From Neoehrlichia mikurensis (GTDB taxonomy: Bacteria > Pseudomonadota > Alphaproteobacteria > Rickettsiales > Anaplasmataceae), in NCBI RefSeq assembly GCF_019186785.1, contig NZ_CP066557.1, positions 434,001 through 498,000 of the forward strand: 64,000 nt of DNA, given 5' to 3'. The notes beneath the pieces are model-generated. The model had not been told where the DNA came from. It worked only from the letters and a program-made list of their open reading frames with translations, and searched no databases. This document shows, piece by piece, positions 9,974-19,703 of the stretch; positions within the stretch are counted from its first letter, which is position 1, and each line of letters opens with the position of its first letter. The translations under genes and the position numbers were made by a program.

Positions 9974-12424
9974 ATGGAATTAAGTAACAAATATTCATTT
10001 AAAATAATCGAAGATAAAATTAATACTTTATGGGAAAATACACAATTGTATAAATGGACAAATTCTAACAATAACAATTTCGTTATTGATACTCCTCCTC
10101 CTACAATATCAGGTCAATTGCATATGGGACATGTATTTAGTTATTGTCATACTGACTTCATAGCACGATATCAGCGCATGCTTGGTAAAAATGTATTTTA
10201 TCCAATAGGGTTTGATGACAATGGATTACCAACAGAAAGACTAGTTGAGAAAACTAAAAAAATAAAAGCAAAAGATCTTGAAAGAAAAGACTTTGCTAAA
10301 ATGTGTCAACAGGTTTCTTGTGATTTTAGAATGCAATTCAAAAAATTATTTCGTATTTTGGGTATTAGCTATGATTGGACATTAGAATACCATACCATGA
10401 GTAAAGATATTCAAGCATTATCACAAATGTCTTTTATTGATTTATATAAAAAAAACAAATTGTATAGAAAATTGCAACCTATTTTTTGGGATACAGTAGA
10501 TCAAACAGCAATCGCTCAAGTAGAGATTGAAGATAAGGAAGTTACATCCTTCATGAATATAATTAATTTTCGAACAGAAAATGGAGAAATTATCAATATT
10601 GCAACCACACGTCCAGAACTTATACCAGCATGCGTAGCAATATTTTTTCATCCCGAAGACCATCGATATGTACATTTAAATGGACAATATGCTATAGTAC
10701 CTATTTTTGAAAATAAAGTTAAAATTTTACCAGATGATAAAGTAAAAATAGAGAAAGGGACAGGGCTAGTTATGTGTTGCACATTTGGCGATGAAATGGA
10801 TATTTATTGGTGGAATACTCATCAACTAGACACTAAGATTATCATTAACAAAGCAGGAAAAATTTGCAATATACATTCATCTATAGAAAAAGCACATGCT
10901 TTTATACAGCAAATTAATAATTTATCTATTATCGATGCTCGTAAAATAACAATAGAATTTTTATCGCAACATAATTTACTTATTGCTCAACAACCAATAA
11001 TCCATAATGTTAAATGTGCTGAAAGATCGGGAGCTCCTATTGAAATTCTACTCGATTATCAGTGGTTTATTAAAATACTAGATTATAAAAATGAAATATT
11101 ACAAAAAATTCAACAAATTAATTGGTATCCTCAATGCATGAGCAAACGCATGAAAATATGGATAGACAGCTTAAATTGGGATTGGTGTATATCACGTCAA
11201 CGATATTTCGGAGTACCATTTCCTATATGGTATTCTAAAAGAACAAATGAACAAGATAAAGTTATTATTCCAGATATTAAAGATTTACCAGTAAATCCAA
11301 CAATAGATATTCCTCATGGATACAGTAAAGAAGAAGTTGAAGCAGAGACTGATGTAATGGATACTTGGGCTACTAGCTCACTTTCTCCACAATTTCATAT
11401 CCAACACACTAATAAAGACACATTACTAAATATAAACAACTTACCTTCTTTTTTGTTTCCTGCAGACTTAAGAGCACAAAGTCACGAAATCATACGTTCA
11501 TGGGCATTTTATACTATTTTGAAATCTAATTACCATAATAATGATATTCCATGGAAAAATATCATGATTAGTGGATGGTGTTTGTCAGAAGATAAAACAA
11601 AAATGAGTAAGTCAAAGGGTAATACTATAGATCCATACAAAATATTAGATGCATATGGCGCTGATGCAGTAAGATACTGGGCGGCAAATTCTAAACTTGG
11701 CACTGATACAGCATTTTCCCATAATACTATTAAAACAGGACAACGTCTTATTACTAAACTTTGGAATGCAAGTAAATTTGTCTCTATGTTTACTTCATAT
11801 CATCATACTCCTAATATTAACTACGTAACAGAACCAATGGATAAATGGATATTATCTAAATTATACAAGACAATATCATATACAACACAACAGTTTAATT
11901 GTTTTGAATATTGCATAGCACTAAATACTGTTGAAGAATTTTTCTGGAAAGATTTTTGTAACAATTATTTAGAACTTGCAAAAAAAAGAGCATATGGTAA
12001 AGACGTTACTTCACAAGAAAATTTAAGTGCTATTAATACTTTATCCTATACGCTTAAGATTTTACTAAAACTATTAGCACCATTCATTCCATATATCACA
12101 GAAGAAATTTATAATACTCTTTATAGCAATAATTCTATCCACAGCCAAAATAATTGGCCTATTAAAGAAGAAAATTTATATGACAAGTCACATGAACAAC
12201 TAGGAGATAAATTTATAGAAATATTAGATCAAGTAAGAAAATTAAAATCTAACATGAAAGTTTCCATCAAATCTCAAATAGATACATTAACAATAAATTG
12301 TCAAAATTCCTTTTATTTTCCTCAATCGTTTACTCAGGACTTAAAATATGTATGTAATGCAAATAATGTATTTTATAATGATATACAGGAAGATATTTTA
12401 AATATTTCTGCAACATTTGTATAA
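9974..12424 (+). CDS. valS: Valyl-tRNA synthetase, archaeal type
   Basis: Charges tRNA-Val; class I synthetase of 816 aa. The HIGH-like motif is HMGH at 50-53 within TPPPTISGQLHMGHV, and KMSKS lies at 543-547. After the first motif it reads GFDDNGLPTE, unlike the bacterial form, and the protein is short because the usual long C-terminal coiled-coil arm is missing. Both fit the archaeal-type ValRS known in Rickettsiales. A CP1 editing domain (TTRPELIPACVAIF) is present. It stands alone. Confidence 0.95.
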   Translation: MELSNKYSFKIIEDKINTLWENTQLYKWTNSNNNNFVIDTPPPTISGQLHMGHVFSYCHTDFIARYQRMLGKNVFYPIGFDDNGLPTERLVEKTKKIKAKDLERKDFAKMCQQVSCDFRMQFKKLFRILGISYDWTLEYHTMSKDIQALSQMSFIDLYKKNKLYRKLQPIFWDTVDQTAIAQVEIEDKEVTSFMNIINFRTENGEIINIATTRPELIPACVAIFFHPEDHRYVHLNGQYAIVPIFENKVKILPDDKVKIEKGTGLVMCCTFGDEMDIYWWNTHQLDTKIIINKAGKICNIHSSIEKAHAFIQQINNLSIIDARKITIEFLSQHNLLIAQQPIIHNVKCAERSGAPIEILLDYQWFIKILDYKNEILQKIQQINWYPQCMSKRMKIWIDSLNWDWCISRQRYFGVPFPIWYSKRTNEQDKVIIPDIKDLPVNPTIDIPHGYSKEEVEAETDVMDTWATSSLSPQFHIQHTNKDTLLNINNLPSFLFPADLRAQSHEIIRSWAFYTILKSNYHNNDIPWKNIMISGWCLSEDKTKMSKSKGNTIDPYKILDAYGADAVRYWAANSKLGTDTAFSHNTIKTGQRLITKLWNASKFVSMFTSYHHTPNINYVTEPMDKWILSKLYKTISYTTQQFNCFEYCIALNTVEEFFWKDFCNNYLELAKKRAYGKDVTSQENLSAINTLSYTLKILLKLLAPFIPYITEEIYNTLYSNNSIHSQNNWPIKEENLYDKSHEQLGDKFIEILDQVRKLKSNMKVSIKSQIDTLTINCQNSFYFPQSFTQDLKYVCNANNVFYNDIQEDILNISATFV

Positions 12425-13072
12425 AATATACAAAGTTTATTAATTATACAAACCATGTTCAGTAACTCACAGCTTTACAATAATTAACTTAAAATATTAC
12501 AATAATGCAATATATAGGTAGATACTTTAAATATTTCTGCAAATAAATTGACAAATATAGAAATATTTTTCTTCTTTATAATTTAATTTAAAATTTATCA
12601 GTAGAAAATTTGCTATGCTGATACAAAAGAAAATTTACTTTTCAATAAATTAAAATTCCTAATACAACAACTTATAAATTATACTTTCATTCTATTTAAA
12701 TTATGTAATTTCTTAAATTATACAAAAACACTTCTAATTTTATAAATTTCTTTTAACATTTATTAGATAATAATCTATCATCTTTTAGTATGTGCTAATA
12801 TAGAATATATAATTAGATTTCTCAATTAAAAATTTTATAATTGAGAAGCATAACAATATTAAACATGTATTTGCTAATAAAAAAGAACATAATACATCTG
12901 TTAATAGTTCTAACAAAAACAGCTATTATTAATCATGAATTTCAATAAAAAATAATTTATTACCAGCTGCTTCATAGGATTATTAGCCATTCAATAACAG
13001 AACAACAAGTAGGATTAAAAACTGATATATATATATTAAAAAATTACTGTATTTTAATAGCGATTGTATAAG
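12425..13072. other. Convergent spacer valS-smpB
   Basis: About 650 bases between convergent genes. It contains the valS 3' copy and a perfect 10-bp hairpin: TTCTCAATTA at 12819-12828 pairs with TAATTGAGAA at 12838-12847 across a 9-base loop. No T run follows on either side, so terminator function is doubtful. Confidence 0.5.
12497..12546 (+). repeat. Partial copy of the valS 3' end
   Basis: This stretch resembles the last 60 bases of valS (12359-12421). The block TTTAAATATTTCTGCAA is shared exactly, and the bases before it (ATATAGGTAGATA against ATACAGGAAGATA) are nearly so. It is a degenerate direct copy about 130 bp downstream of the source. Confidence 0.6.
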
Positions 13073-13522
13073 CTAATTATCATAACGCATTGCTCTATTT
13101 TTTTCTCGATCCCAATCTCTAGCTTTTATTGCTTCCCTTTTATCATAAAGTTTTTTACCTTTTACCATAGCAATTTTAACTTTCGCTAACCCTTTATCAT
13201 CAAAAAATAACAACAGCGGTACCACAGTTACTCCTGAAGTTTTAAGATTACCTGCTATTTTATAAATTTGCTTTTTACGGAGAAGCAATTTTCGTGGCCT
13301 TAATGGACTATGATTACGATAACCTGAGTGATTATATTCTGAAATATGCAATCCATATAACCATAATTCCATTTTCCTTTCTATAACATAAGCTTCAGCA
13401 ATACTCACCTTTCTTTGACGGAGAGATTTTACTTCACTTCCTATTAACACTATCCCAGCATCAAATTCTTGTACAATAAAATAATTAAATCGCGCTTTAC
13501 GATTTTCTATTATTACTTCCAT
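13073..13522 (-). CDS. smpB: tmRNA-binding protein SmpB
   Basis: 149 aa. Binds tmRNA (SsrA) and carries it to stalled ribosomes in trans-translation. The beta-barrel motifs [13 protein letters not shown] and [13 protein letters not shown] and a basic C-terminal tail are typical. The start lies 2 bp after the ribB stop, so it is the last gene of the atpH-atpA-greA-ribB-smpB run. No ssrA gene was seen in this window. Confidence 0.95.
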   Translation of the reverse strand: MEVIIENRKARFNYFIVQEFDAGIVLIGSEVKSLRQRKVSIAEAYVIERKMELWLYGLHISEYNHSGYRNHSPLRPRKLLLRKKQIYKIAGNLKTSGVTVVPLLLFFDDKGLAKVKIAMVKGKKLYDKREAIKARDWDREKNRAMRYDN

Positions 13523-13524
13523 AT

Positions 13525-14163
13525 CTAAGAACGCAAATTCAAGTATTCAATAAGTCTATTAATTGTCAATATTTTGATATTATATTTATTAGCAAAATCT
13601 ACAATTTCAGAAAATCTAGACATTGTACCATCCTTATTCATAAGCTCACACACAACTGCTGCCTCTGAACATGCAGATAATCTTGCAATTTCAACACTTG
13701 CCTCTGTATGACCTGGCCTTTCAAGTACTCCACCGCTTCTTGCAATAATAGGAAAAACATGTCCTGGCGTGACGAAATCATCTTTTGTAGTACCATCACG
13801 TATAACTGTGAGTATTGTAGTCACCCTATCTTGTGCAGATACTCCTGTAGTAATACCATATCTAGAATCTATAGAAGTAGTAAACGCAGCACAATTATCA
13901 TTAATATTAGTACGAGGCATAAAGTCTAAGTTAAGTTTTTTCATGTAATATTCTGTCATAGCTAAACAGACAATACCACTACCATGCTGTATCATCAAAT
14001 TCATTATTTCGCTATTTACTTTATCTGCTAAAACAACCAAGTCACCTTCATTTTCTCTATTCTTATCATCCACTAGAATAAAAGGCTTACCATTAGCAGC
14101 ATCTTCTATAACATGGTCAACAAAAGAAATACAATTATACTTTTCTAAATTGTTAACACTCAT
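13525..14163 (-). CDS. ribB: 3,4-dihydroxy-2-butanone-4-phosphate synthase
   Basis: Makes the four-carbon precursor of riboflavin from ribulose 5-phosphate, which the rpe/pentose pathway can supply. 212 aa, a single DHBP synthase domain with no fused GTP cyclohydrolase II. The acidic active-site loop [10 protein letters not shown] is at 32-41, and [13 protein letters not shown] lies near residue 155. greA lies 10 bp upstream and smpB 2 bp downstream. Confidence 0.95.
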   Translation of the reverse strand: MSVNNLEKYNCISFVDHVIEDAANGKPFILVDDKNRENEGDLVVLADKVNSEIMNLMIQHGSGIVCLAMTEYYMKKLNLDFMPRTNINDNCAAFTTSIDSRYGITTGVSAQDRVTTILTVIRDGTTKDDFVTPGHVFPIIARSGGVLERPGHTEASVEIARLSACSEAAVVCELMNKDGTMSRFSEIVDFANKYNIKILTINRLIEYLNLRS

Positions 14164-14173
14164 TAACGACCTT

Positions 14174-14674
14174 CTAAATAAATTCTATGTTCATAATTTT
14201 ATACATTTTATAGTCACCCTTAGGTGTTTTTACCTCAACAACATCACCTTGTCTTTTTCCTAGAAGAGATACAGTTAAAGGAGATTTAATAGAAATCATA
14301 TTTTTTGATACATCTGCTTCATATTCACCAACTATTTGATACTTAGTAACACTAATCACATCATTACATTCATTACATATAGAAAGCGTTACAGTTGCCC
14401 CAAACATCACTGTATCACCTGATAATTCTGATACATCTATTATTTCAGCTCTAGATTTTTTTGATTCTAATTCCATTATCTTGCTTTCTATTAATCCTTG
14501 CTTTTCACGAGCAGCATGATACTCTGCATTTTCAGAAAGATCACCTAACTCCCTAGCATCAGAAATAGATTTTATAATTTTAGGTCTTTCACTTTTCAAT
14601 AATTCTAATTCTGATTCTAATTTTTCAAAACCCTTCTTTGTAATAGGAAATCTCGTGGTAATATAGTCAGCCAT
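14174..14674 (-). CDS. greA: Transcript cleavage factor GreA
   Basis: 166 aa. Rescues backtracked RNA polymerase by stimulating transcript cleavage. The N-terminal coiled coil carries the acidic tip motif DARELGDLSENAEYH, and the C-terminal FKBP-like domain follows. It lies 24 bp downstream of atpA, an unusual partner for an ATP synthase gene. Confidence 0.95.
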   Translation of the reverse strand: MADYITTRFPITKKGFEKLESELELLKSERPKIIKSISDARELGDLSENAEYHAAREKQGLIESKIMELESKKSRAEIIDVSELSGDTVMFGATVTLSICNECNDVISVTKYQIVGEYEADVSKNMISIKSPLTVSLLGKRQGDVVEVKTPKGDYKMYKIMNIEFI

Positions 14675-14698
14675 AGTAGTACCTACCTCTTAACTTGC

Positions 14699-16231
14699 TC
14701 AAAAACGCAAGCAAAATGCCTTTATTATTTCTAATAATCTATTCTTTATATCATCAGTTATACTTTTTGACAAGCTAACTAAAACATCTTTGTGATCAAA
14801 TTGTAGCTCACGCAAAAAATCTTGCTCAAACTTATTAACATCACTTATTTTTAAGTTATCTAAACATCCATTCACACCAGCAAAAATAACAGCAATTTGT
14901 TCCTCAACAGTTAGCGGTGAATATTGCGGTTGTTTTAGCAACTCCATCATTACTTTCCCTCTTTCTAAGATTTTCTGTGAATGAACATCTAAATCAGAAC
15001 CAAATTTTGCAAAATCTTCTAACTCACGATATTGAGCTAAACTTAACTTTACAGAACCAGCAACCTGTTTTACAGATTTTATCTGTGCAGCAGAACCAAC
15101 TCTTGAAACAGATAAACCAACATTAATAGCAGGACGAAACCCTTTATAAAAAAGTTCAGACTCAAGAAAAATTTGTCCATCAGTTATTGAAATAACATTT
15201 GTAGGAATATAAGCAGACACATCACCGCCCTGCGTTTCAATAATAGGCAGTGCTGTCAAAGAACCACCACCTTTACTATTAGACATTTTTGCAGCCCTTT
15301 CTAATAACCGAGAATGAATATAAAACACATCTCCAGGATATGCTTCACGACCAGGAGGACGTCTTAATAACAATGACATCTGTCTATATGCAACAGCATG
15401 CTTTGATAAATCATCATACACAATCAAACAATGCATTCCTCTATCACGAAAAAACTCTCCCATAGCACAAGCAGCATATGGAGCCAAATATTGAGTAGCA
15501 ACATTATCAGCGGCCCCCGCAGCAACAACTATTGTATAACTCATCGCTCCACTTTCTTTAAGTTTATTTACTATTCTAGCTATTGAAGAATTTTTCTGTC
15601 CTATAGCAACATATATACAATATAGCTTTTTACTTTCATCAGCCGTATCATTAATAGTTTTTTGATTAATAATAGTATCTATAGCAATAGATGTTTTGCC
15701 AATTTTTCTATCACCTATAATTAATTCACGCTGCCCTCTTCCTATTGGAATCAACATATCTATAGTCTTAATGCCAGTTTGTAAAGGTTCAGTAACAGGT
15801 TGCCTATCTATAACACCTGGCGCCCTAACTTCTACAGGAAGTTTATTGTAAAAATTTATATCTCCTTCCCCATCTATAGGGTTACCTAACGGATCAACAA
15901 CTCTACCAAGCATTTCAAATCCTACTGGAACATCCATCAAGCGATTAGTACATTTAACAATATCACCTTCTTTAATATCTCTATCATCACCAAATACCAC
16001 CACGCTAACAGTATCATATTCTAGGCTTAATATTATTCCATGAATACCGTTATTAAATACTACTACTTCACTGAATTTTGCTTTCTCCAAGCCATAAACT
16101 AAAGCTATACCATCTTTAATTGATATCACTTCACCTATACTTTCATTTTTTATAGGATTGTCAAAGCTTTCAACTTTTTCCTTAATAATACGCAATACTT
16201 CCCCAGATGACACCATACTCATTACTTTCAC
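14699..16231 (-). CDS. atpA: F1 ATP synthase subunit alpha
   Basis: Regulatory nucleotide-binding subunit of F1. 510 aa. The Walker A loop is GDRKIGKT at 173-180 (a change from the common GDRQTGKT that still fits GxxxxGKT). [20 protein letters not shown] and [13 protein letters not shown] are typical of the family. The ATG follows the atpH stop directly; internal ATGs at codons 4 and 6 are possible alternatives. atpG, atpD and atpC do not follow; greA does. Confidence 0.96.
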   Translation of the reverse strand: MKVMSMVSSGEVLRIIKEKVESFDNPIKNESIGEVISIKDGIALVYGLEKAKFSEVVVFNNGIHGIILSLEYDTVSVVVFGDDRDIKEGDIVKCTNRLMDVPVGFEMLGRVVDPLGNPIDGEGDINFYNKLPVEVRAPGVIDRQPVTEPLQTGIKTIDMLIPIGRGQRELIIGDRKIGKTSIAIDTIINQKTINDTADESKKLYCIYVAIGQKNSSIARIVNKLKESGAMSYTIVVAAGAADNVATQYLAPYAACAMGEFFRDRGMHCLIVYDDLSKHAVAYRQMSLLLRRPPGREAYPGDVFYIHSRLLERAAKMSNSKGGGSLTALPIIETQGGDVSAYIPTNVISITDGQIFLESELFYKGFRPAINVGLSVSRVGSAAQIKSVKQVAGSVKLSLAQYRELEDFAKFGSDLDVHSQKILERGKVMMELLKQPQYSPLTVEEQIAVIFAGVNGCLDNLKISDVNKFEQDFLRELQFDHKDVLVSLSKSITDDIKNRLLEIIKAFCLRF

Positions 16232-16789
16232 CTAAAAAATATTAATTTTACATATAGCAATCTTACTTGCTGCTGATAAATTTTGTAAATAACTATTTAA
16301 TGAAACATCTATTATATTAAAACCTATTCTAATAATAAACCCACCTAAAATCTCAGGATCTACATTATTAACAATATTTTCGGCTGTACCATATTTAGTC
16401 TTTAAAACATCAATAATTTCATTAATTTCTTTTTTTGATAACAAATAAGATGAAGTTATTTCTATATCAAATTTTTTCTGATGTTGCTTTACCAAAATAA
16501 AAAATTGCTTAAAAATTTCTAATAGTAAAGGAGCTCGCTTATTTTCAATGACTACACATACAAAATTTAGCAATACTTTTTCTAGTACATCATTTACTGA
16601 ATTAATAATAGCATTTTTATCATTAATTGATACAACTGGGTTTACTAAAAATGAATAAACCTTGTCTATTTTTATAGCTTCAGTAAAAACTTGGACATCA
16701 CTGCATATTTTATCAAAATTGTCTTGTGATAAATCAAACAATACCTGCGCATAATTAAAAATTATATAACCAAGATTTCGTTGATTCAT
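16232..16789 (-). CDS. atpH: F1 ATP synthase subunit delta
   Basis: 185 aa stator subunit joining F1 alpha to the b subunits. Sequence conservation is low, as expected. The OSCP/delta pattern is visible in the N-terminal helices (YAQVLFDLSQ), and the C-terminal motif is DPEILGGFIIRIGFNIIDVSL. It abuts atpA with no gap. Confidence 0.92.
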   Translation of the reverse strand: MNQRNLGYIIFNYAQVLFDLSQDNFDKICSDVQVFTEAIKIDKVYSFLVNPVVSINDKNAIINSVNDVLEKVLLNFVCVVIENKRAPLLLEIFKQFFILVKQHQKKFDIEITSSYLLSKKEINEIIDVLKTKYGTAENIVNNVDPEILGGFIIRIGFNIIDVSLNSYLQNLSAASKIAICKINIF

Positions 16790-17382
16790 AATACCCAGCA
16801 GTGTAACCAGCTAAGGGATTATACACTTCATTGTAGTATAGTCAAGAATTTTTGTATTTTACAAAATATCACTTATAAATGATATATACTTCAAAAAAAC
16901 ATCATCAATACCTTATAACAAATAATCAATAGATATTATAAAATAAGCTATATTTTAAATCTAAGAAGATTATATTAATGTACACACTTAAAGTACAATT
17001 AAAAGCATTATCACAATATACTAATAATGATCTCAAATTAAATTTTACTATAAGAAGTACATTATTTAACTTAGTTAAAGTTACATCAACTTAATTACAT
17101 TATATACATTTTTAATACATTACATATATAAAAAGTAACTTATTATATTTATCATTATGGTATCCAATTACAGTACCCAAATCATACTTTTGTCTTATAC
17201 ATAATTTACAACATAAAGTGAATATATCACTTATCTATAATACCTATACTTTAATAGGCCTATAACATAGCAATAATTACCTAAATATTTCCCTATATAT
17301 TGCTATCAACATAAAACATTATCTTCTAGAAGTATAACATCTTCTATTTTTTTTATATACATATGTATACTTGCTTTGCATA
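16790..17382. other. Intergenic spacer DUF1467 gene-atpH
   Basis: About 590 AT-rich bases upstream of the atpH run. It must hold that operon's promoter, but I could not pick one. No RNA gene or clear gene fragment seen. Confidence 0.5.
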
Positions 17383-17631
17383 TTAAGGAACAAAATTATA
17401 TAAATATTCCAGATTAATATATCCATTAACCTGGCAATAATAATACAACACAGATAAAATCACAGTAACAACTGTCGTGATAATCACTTTTGTCAACAAA
17501 TAAGCTTTTGTAGGACCACTACTTGCTAATCCTACTTTTAAATTCATATCTATCTTCACTTTAACAGGCAAAATTATGAAGAAGATAATCCACCATGTTA
17601 CTATAAAAAAAACAGCAACATTTACAATCAT
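17383..17631 (-). CDS. DUF1467-family small membrane protein
   Basis: 82 aa with two predicted membrane helices (about 3-22 and 46-68) separated by a short polar loop containing KVGLASSGPTKAYL. This layout and the opening VTWWIIFFIILPVKV match the alphaproteobacterial DUF1467 family, whose function is unknown. It lies 78 bp downstream of the hemY-like gene on the same strand and could be in that operon. Confidence 0.8.
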   Translation of the reverse strand: MIVNVAVFFIVTWWIIFFIILPVKVKIDMNLKVGLASSGPTKAYLLTKVIITTVVTVILSVLYYYCQVNGYINLEYLYNFVP

Positions 17632-17709
17632 AATATTTCCTTCAATTTAATGTTAAATATTTATCTATGATAAAAGGGACAACTTATAAAATATAATTTA
17701 CTAATAAAC

Positions 17710-18936
17710 TTATATCCATTTAATTGAATTAAAAGCTTGACAGTGCTCACATTCATAATACCATTCTTGTACAACATTATTACATATAGTACAGCACCAA
17801 TGCATATCAGGAACAGCATTTTTTAACTCTTCAAAATAACACAAAGATTCCTTATTATCATAGAAATTTAAATATAATTGTATCATTAACAAATAAAAAG
17901 ATACGTATTTATACTTCCCTAGCGCATCATTTAAATATTGCAAAGCAGCATTGTACTGCCGTAAATTTATTAATTTTTGTATTATTAAATACTTACTAAA
18001 ATAATAATCAGGAGATAGCTTATACAACATATCAATAGCTTGATTTTTATCATTAGATATGTTCAAATAAAGCATAGCTATATCTTTATGGGCATCAATC
18101 TTATATTGATATTCGAGCAAGGCTAGAGCTTTTTTCTTCTTATCAATTTTTATGTACAATTTCGCTTTTAAAATAGCAATAAATAATATATATTTATTTT
18201 TAACATATTTTAAAATTTTTAATCCTTCTTGATATTTTTCATCACGGTAGCATTGATCAGCAGCAGCATAGCTAACTACTGCTAACAGTTTTACGGCATC
18301 ATATGGTAATAATAAATGAAATTTTATAGCATATTTTAATTCTGAGATTACAATATTCCATTTTTTTTCAATGCAATAAGCATCTATTCTAAAAATTACC
18401 GACCAAACTTGCTGAATAAAAATTTGATTAAGTTTTTTTAAAAGCTGTAGCTGACAGTATTTATCTTTTTCTCTTTTTACAAAACTACATAACAATAATC
18501 CTAAAAAATCAGGAAGAGAATTTTTAGATACTAAACATGTAAAATACTTTTCTGCCTTTTCATACTGTCCTATTTTAAAACATAAACAAGCTTTTAATAA
18601 ATTAAACTTATCATCACACCCTCTAAGCTTTTTTATATATTTCTTAACTTCACGTTCTTCACCAAAATATAGACATGCGTTTCCAGCTATAAATGAATCT
18701 ACTTCTTTTTGTAAAAAATGTAGTTTTACATTATATATACGTAAAATAACATATAAAATGATACGTATCAGTGCTATTAATAAAAATATAATTATACTCA
18801 GTAATAGCAAGATAACCAACATATTAAGTTCTACGCTATAGCCTAAGAACTCTATTTTACAAAAAACACTCTCATAATTTATTGCCCATAATCCTACAGT
18901 AATAGTAATAATTAAAATTAATATGCAAGTAATCAT
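17710..18936 (-). CDS. hemY: HemY-like TPR membrane protein
   Basis: 408 aa. Two N-terminal membrane helices (about 1-20 and 38-66) are followed by tetratricopeptide-like helices, the HemY_N architecture of proteobacteria; its exact role in heme synthesis is unproven. The C-terminus ends in a CxxC pair (CTIC, then CEHC) followed by NSIKW, resembling the rubredoxin-like zinc ribbon of LapB and of alphaproteobacterial HemY. It overlaps the upstream gene by 4 bp, so the two are translationally coupled. Confidence 0.75.
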   Translation of the reverse strand: MITCILILIITITVGLWAINYESVFCKIEFLGYSVELNMLVILLLLSIIIFLLIALIRIILYVILRIYNVKLHFLQKEVDSFIAGNACLYFGEEREVKKYIKKLRGCDDKFNLLKACLCFKIGQYEKAEKYFTCLVSKNSLPDFLGLLLCSFVKREKDKYCQLQLLKKLNQIFIQQVWSVIFRIDAYCIEKKWNIVISELKYAIKFHLLLPYDAVKLLAVVSYAAADQCYRDEKYQEGLKILKYVKNKYILFIAILKAKLYIKIDKKKKALALLEYQYKIDAHKDIAMLYLNISNDKNQAIDMLYKLSPDYYFSKYLIIQKLINLRQYNAALQYLNDALGKYKYVSFYLLMIQLYLNFYDNKESLCYFEELKNAVPDMHWCCTICNNVVQEWYYECEHCQAFNSIKWI

Positions 18937-19703
18937 TCATTACCAGATGATGCAATAATATGCTTTGAAAGTTGATTATATATTAATGATATATTTTTTT
19001 CAATGGTTACTAAATCCTCTAGATTAATAATCCATGACTGTAAATCATCAAAGGAATTTAGTTCCTTTTTTGCAAAATTCAACGCATTATTCCAATGATT
19101 ATTATCTACATAAAACTCTAACTCTTTTAAATTCTTCCATAATTTACTATTGTTATTTTTAATAAAAACCCATTTTGATAAAAATTTTTCAAATAAATTA
19201 GCATTTCTATAATGAAATCTACTAATTATAATTTTTAAGAATTCTTTTAATTTTTTAAATGTATTAATTTCTTTATCATTTAGCTTCTCTATTTTATCTA
19301 ATGCATTTTCAATACTGTTATCATTTATTACATGAAATATTTGTTTAATTTTATAAATCTTATCTTTTGTCAAGGCATCATTAAAGAATGATTCCTTGAA
19401 ATCTATGATAGATAATAATAATTTTGACAAACATCTTGTTTGTACGTTACCATCTTTGTTCACAAATAGTTTATTCGCAGAAACCGACATTGTAATTTTG
19501 TCCATCTTCGATAATATTACTGCTTCACTATTTGTAACTTTTGCATCACACTTATTAAACAATTGAGTACATTGTTGACTATACATATTTAAATCTTTCT
19601 TAATATCCAATAAACAATACACAACAGTTCCTGCCCAAAAAGCATGAATACATGATATTATGCACCATAACCATACCTCTCGTATCATTAAAGTTTTACT
19701 CAT
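18933..19703 (-). CDS. Mitofilin-like membrane protein
   Basis: 256 aa. One N-terminal membrane helix (about 10-31) precedes a long, mostly helical, lysine- and asparagine-rich domain facing the periplasm. Sequence alone would not identify it. Its place directly before hemY (4-bp overlap) is where alphaproteobacteria carry the COG4223/mitofilin-like gene thought to shape inner membranes, so I infer that family. It overlaps the lolC/E 3' end by 8 bp. Confidence 0.55.
   Translation of the reverse strand: MSKTLMIREVWLWCIISCIHAFWAGTVVYCLLDIKKDLNMYSQQCTQLFNKCDAKVTNSEAVILSKMDKITMSVSANKLFVNKDGNVQTRCLSKLLLSIIDFKESFFNDALTKDKIYKIKQIFHVINDNSIENALDKIEKLNDKEINTFKKLKEFLKIIISRFHYRNANLFEKFLSKWVFIKNNNSKLWKNLKELEFYVDNNHWNNALNFAKKELNSFDDLQSWIINLEDLVTIEKNISLIYNQLSKHIIASSGNE

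Noticed and set aside
12548..12582. TTGACA followed by TATAAT, a possible promoter
   Set aside because: The spacing is 23 bases, too long for a sigma-70 promoter, and no gene follows on that strand.
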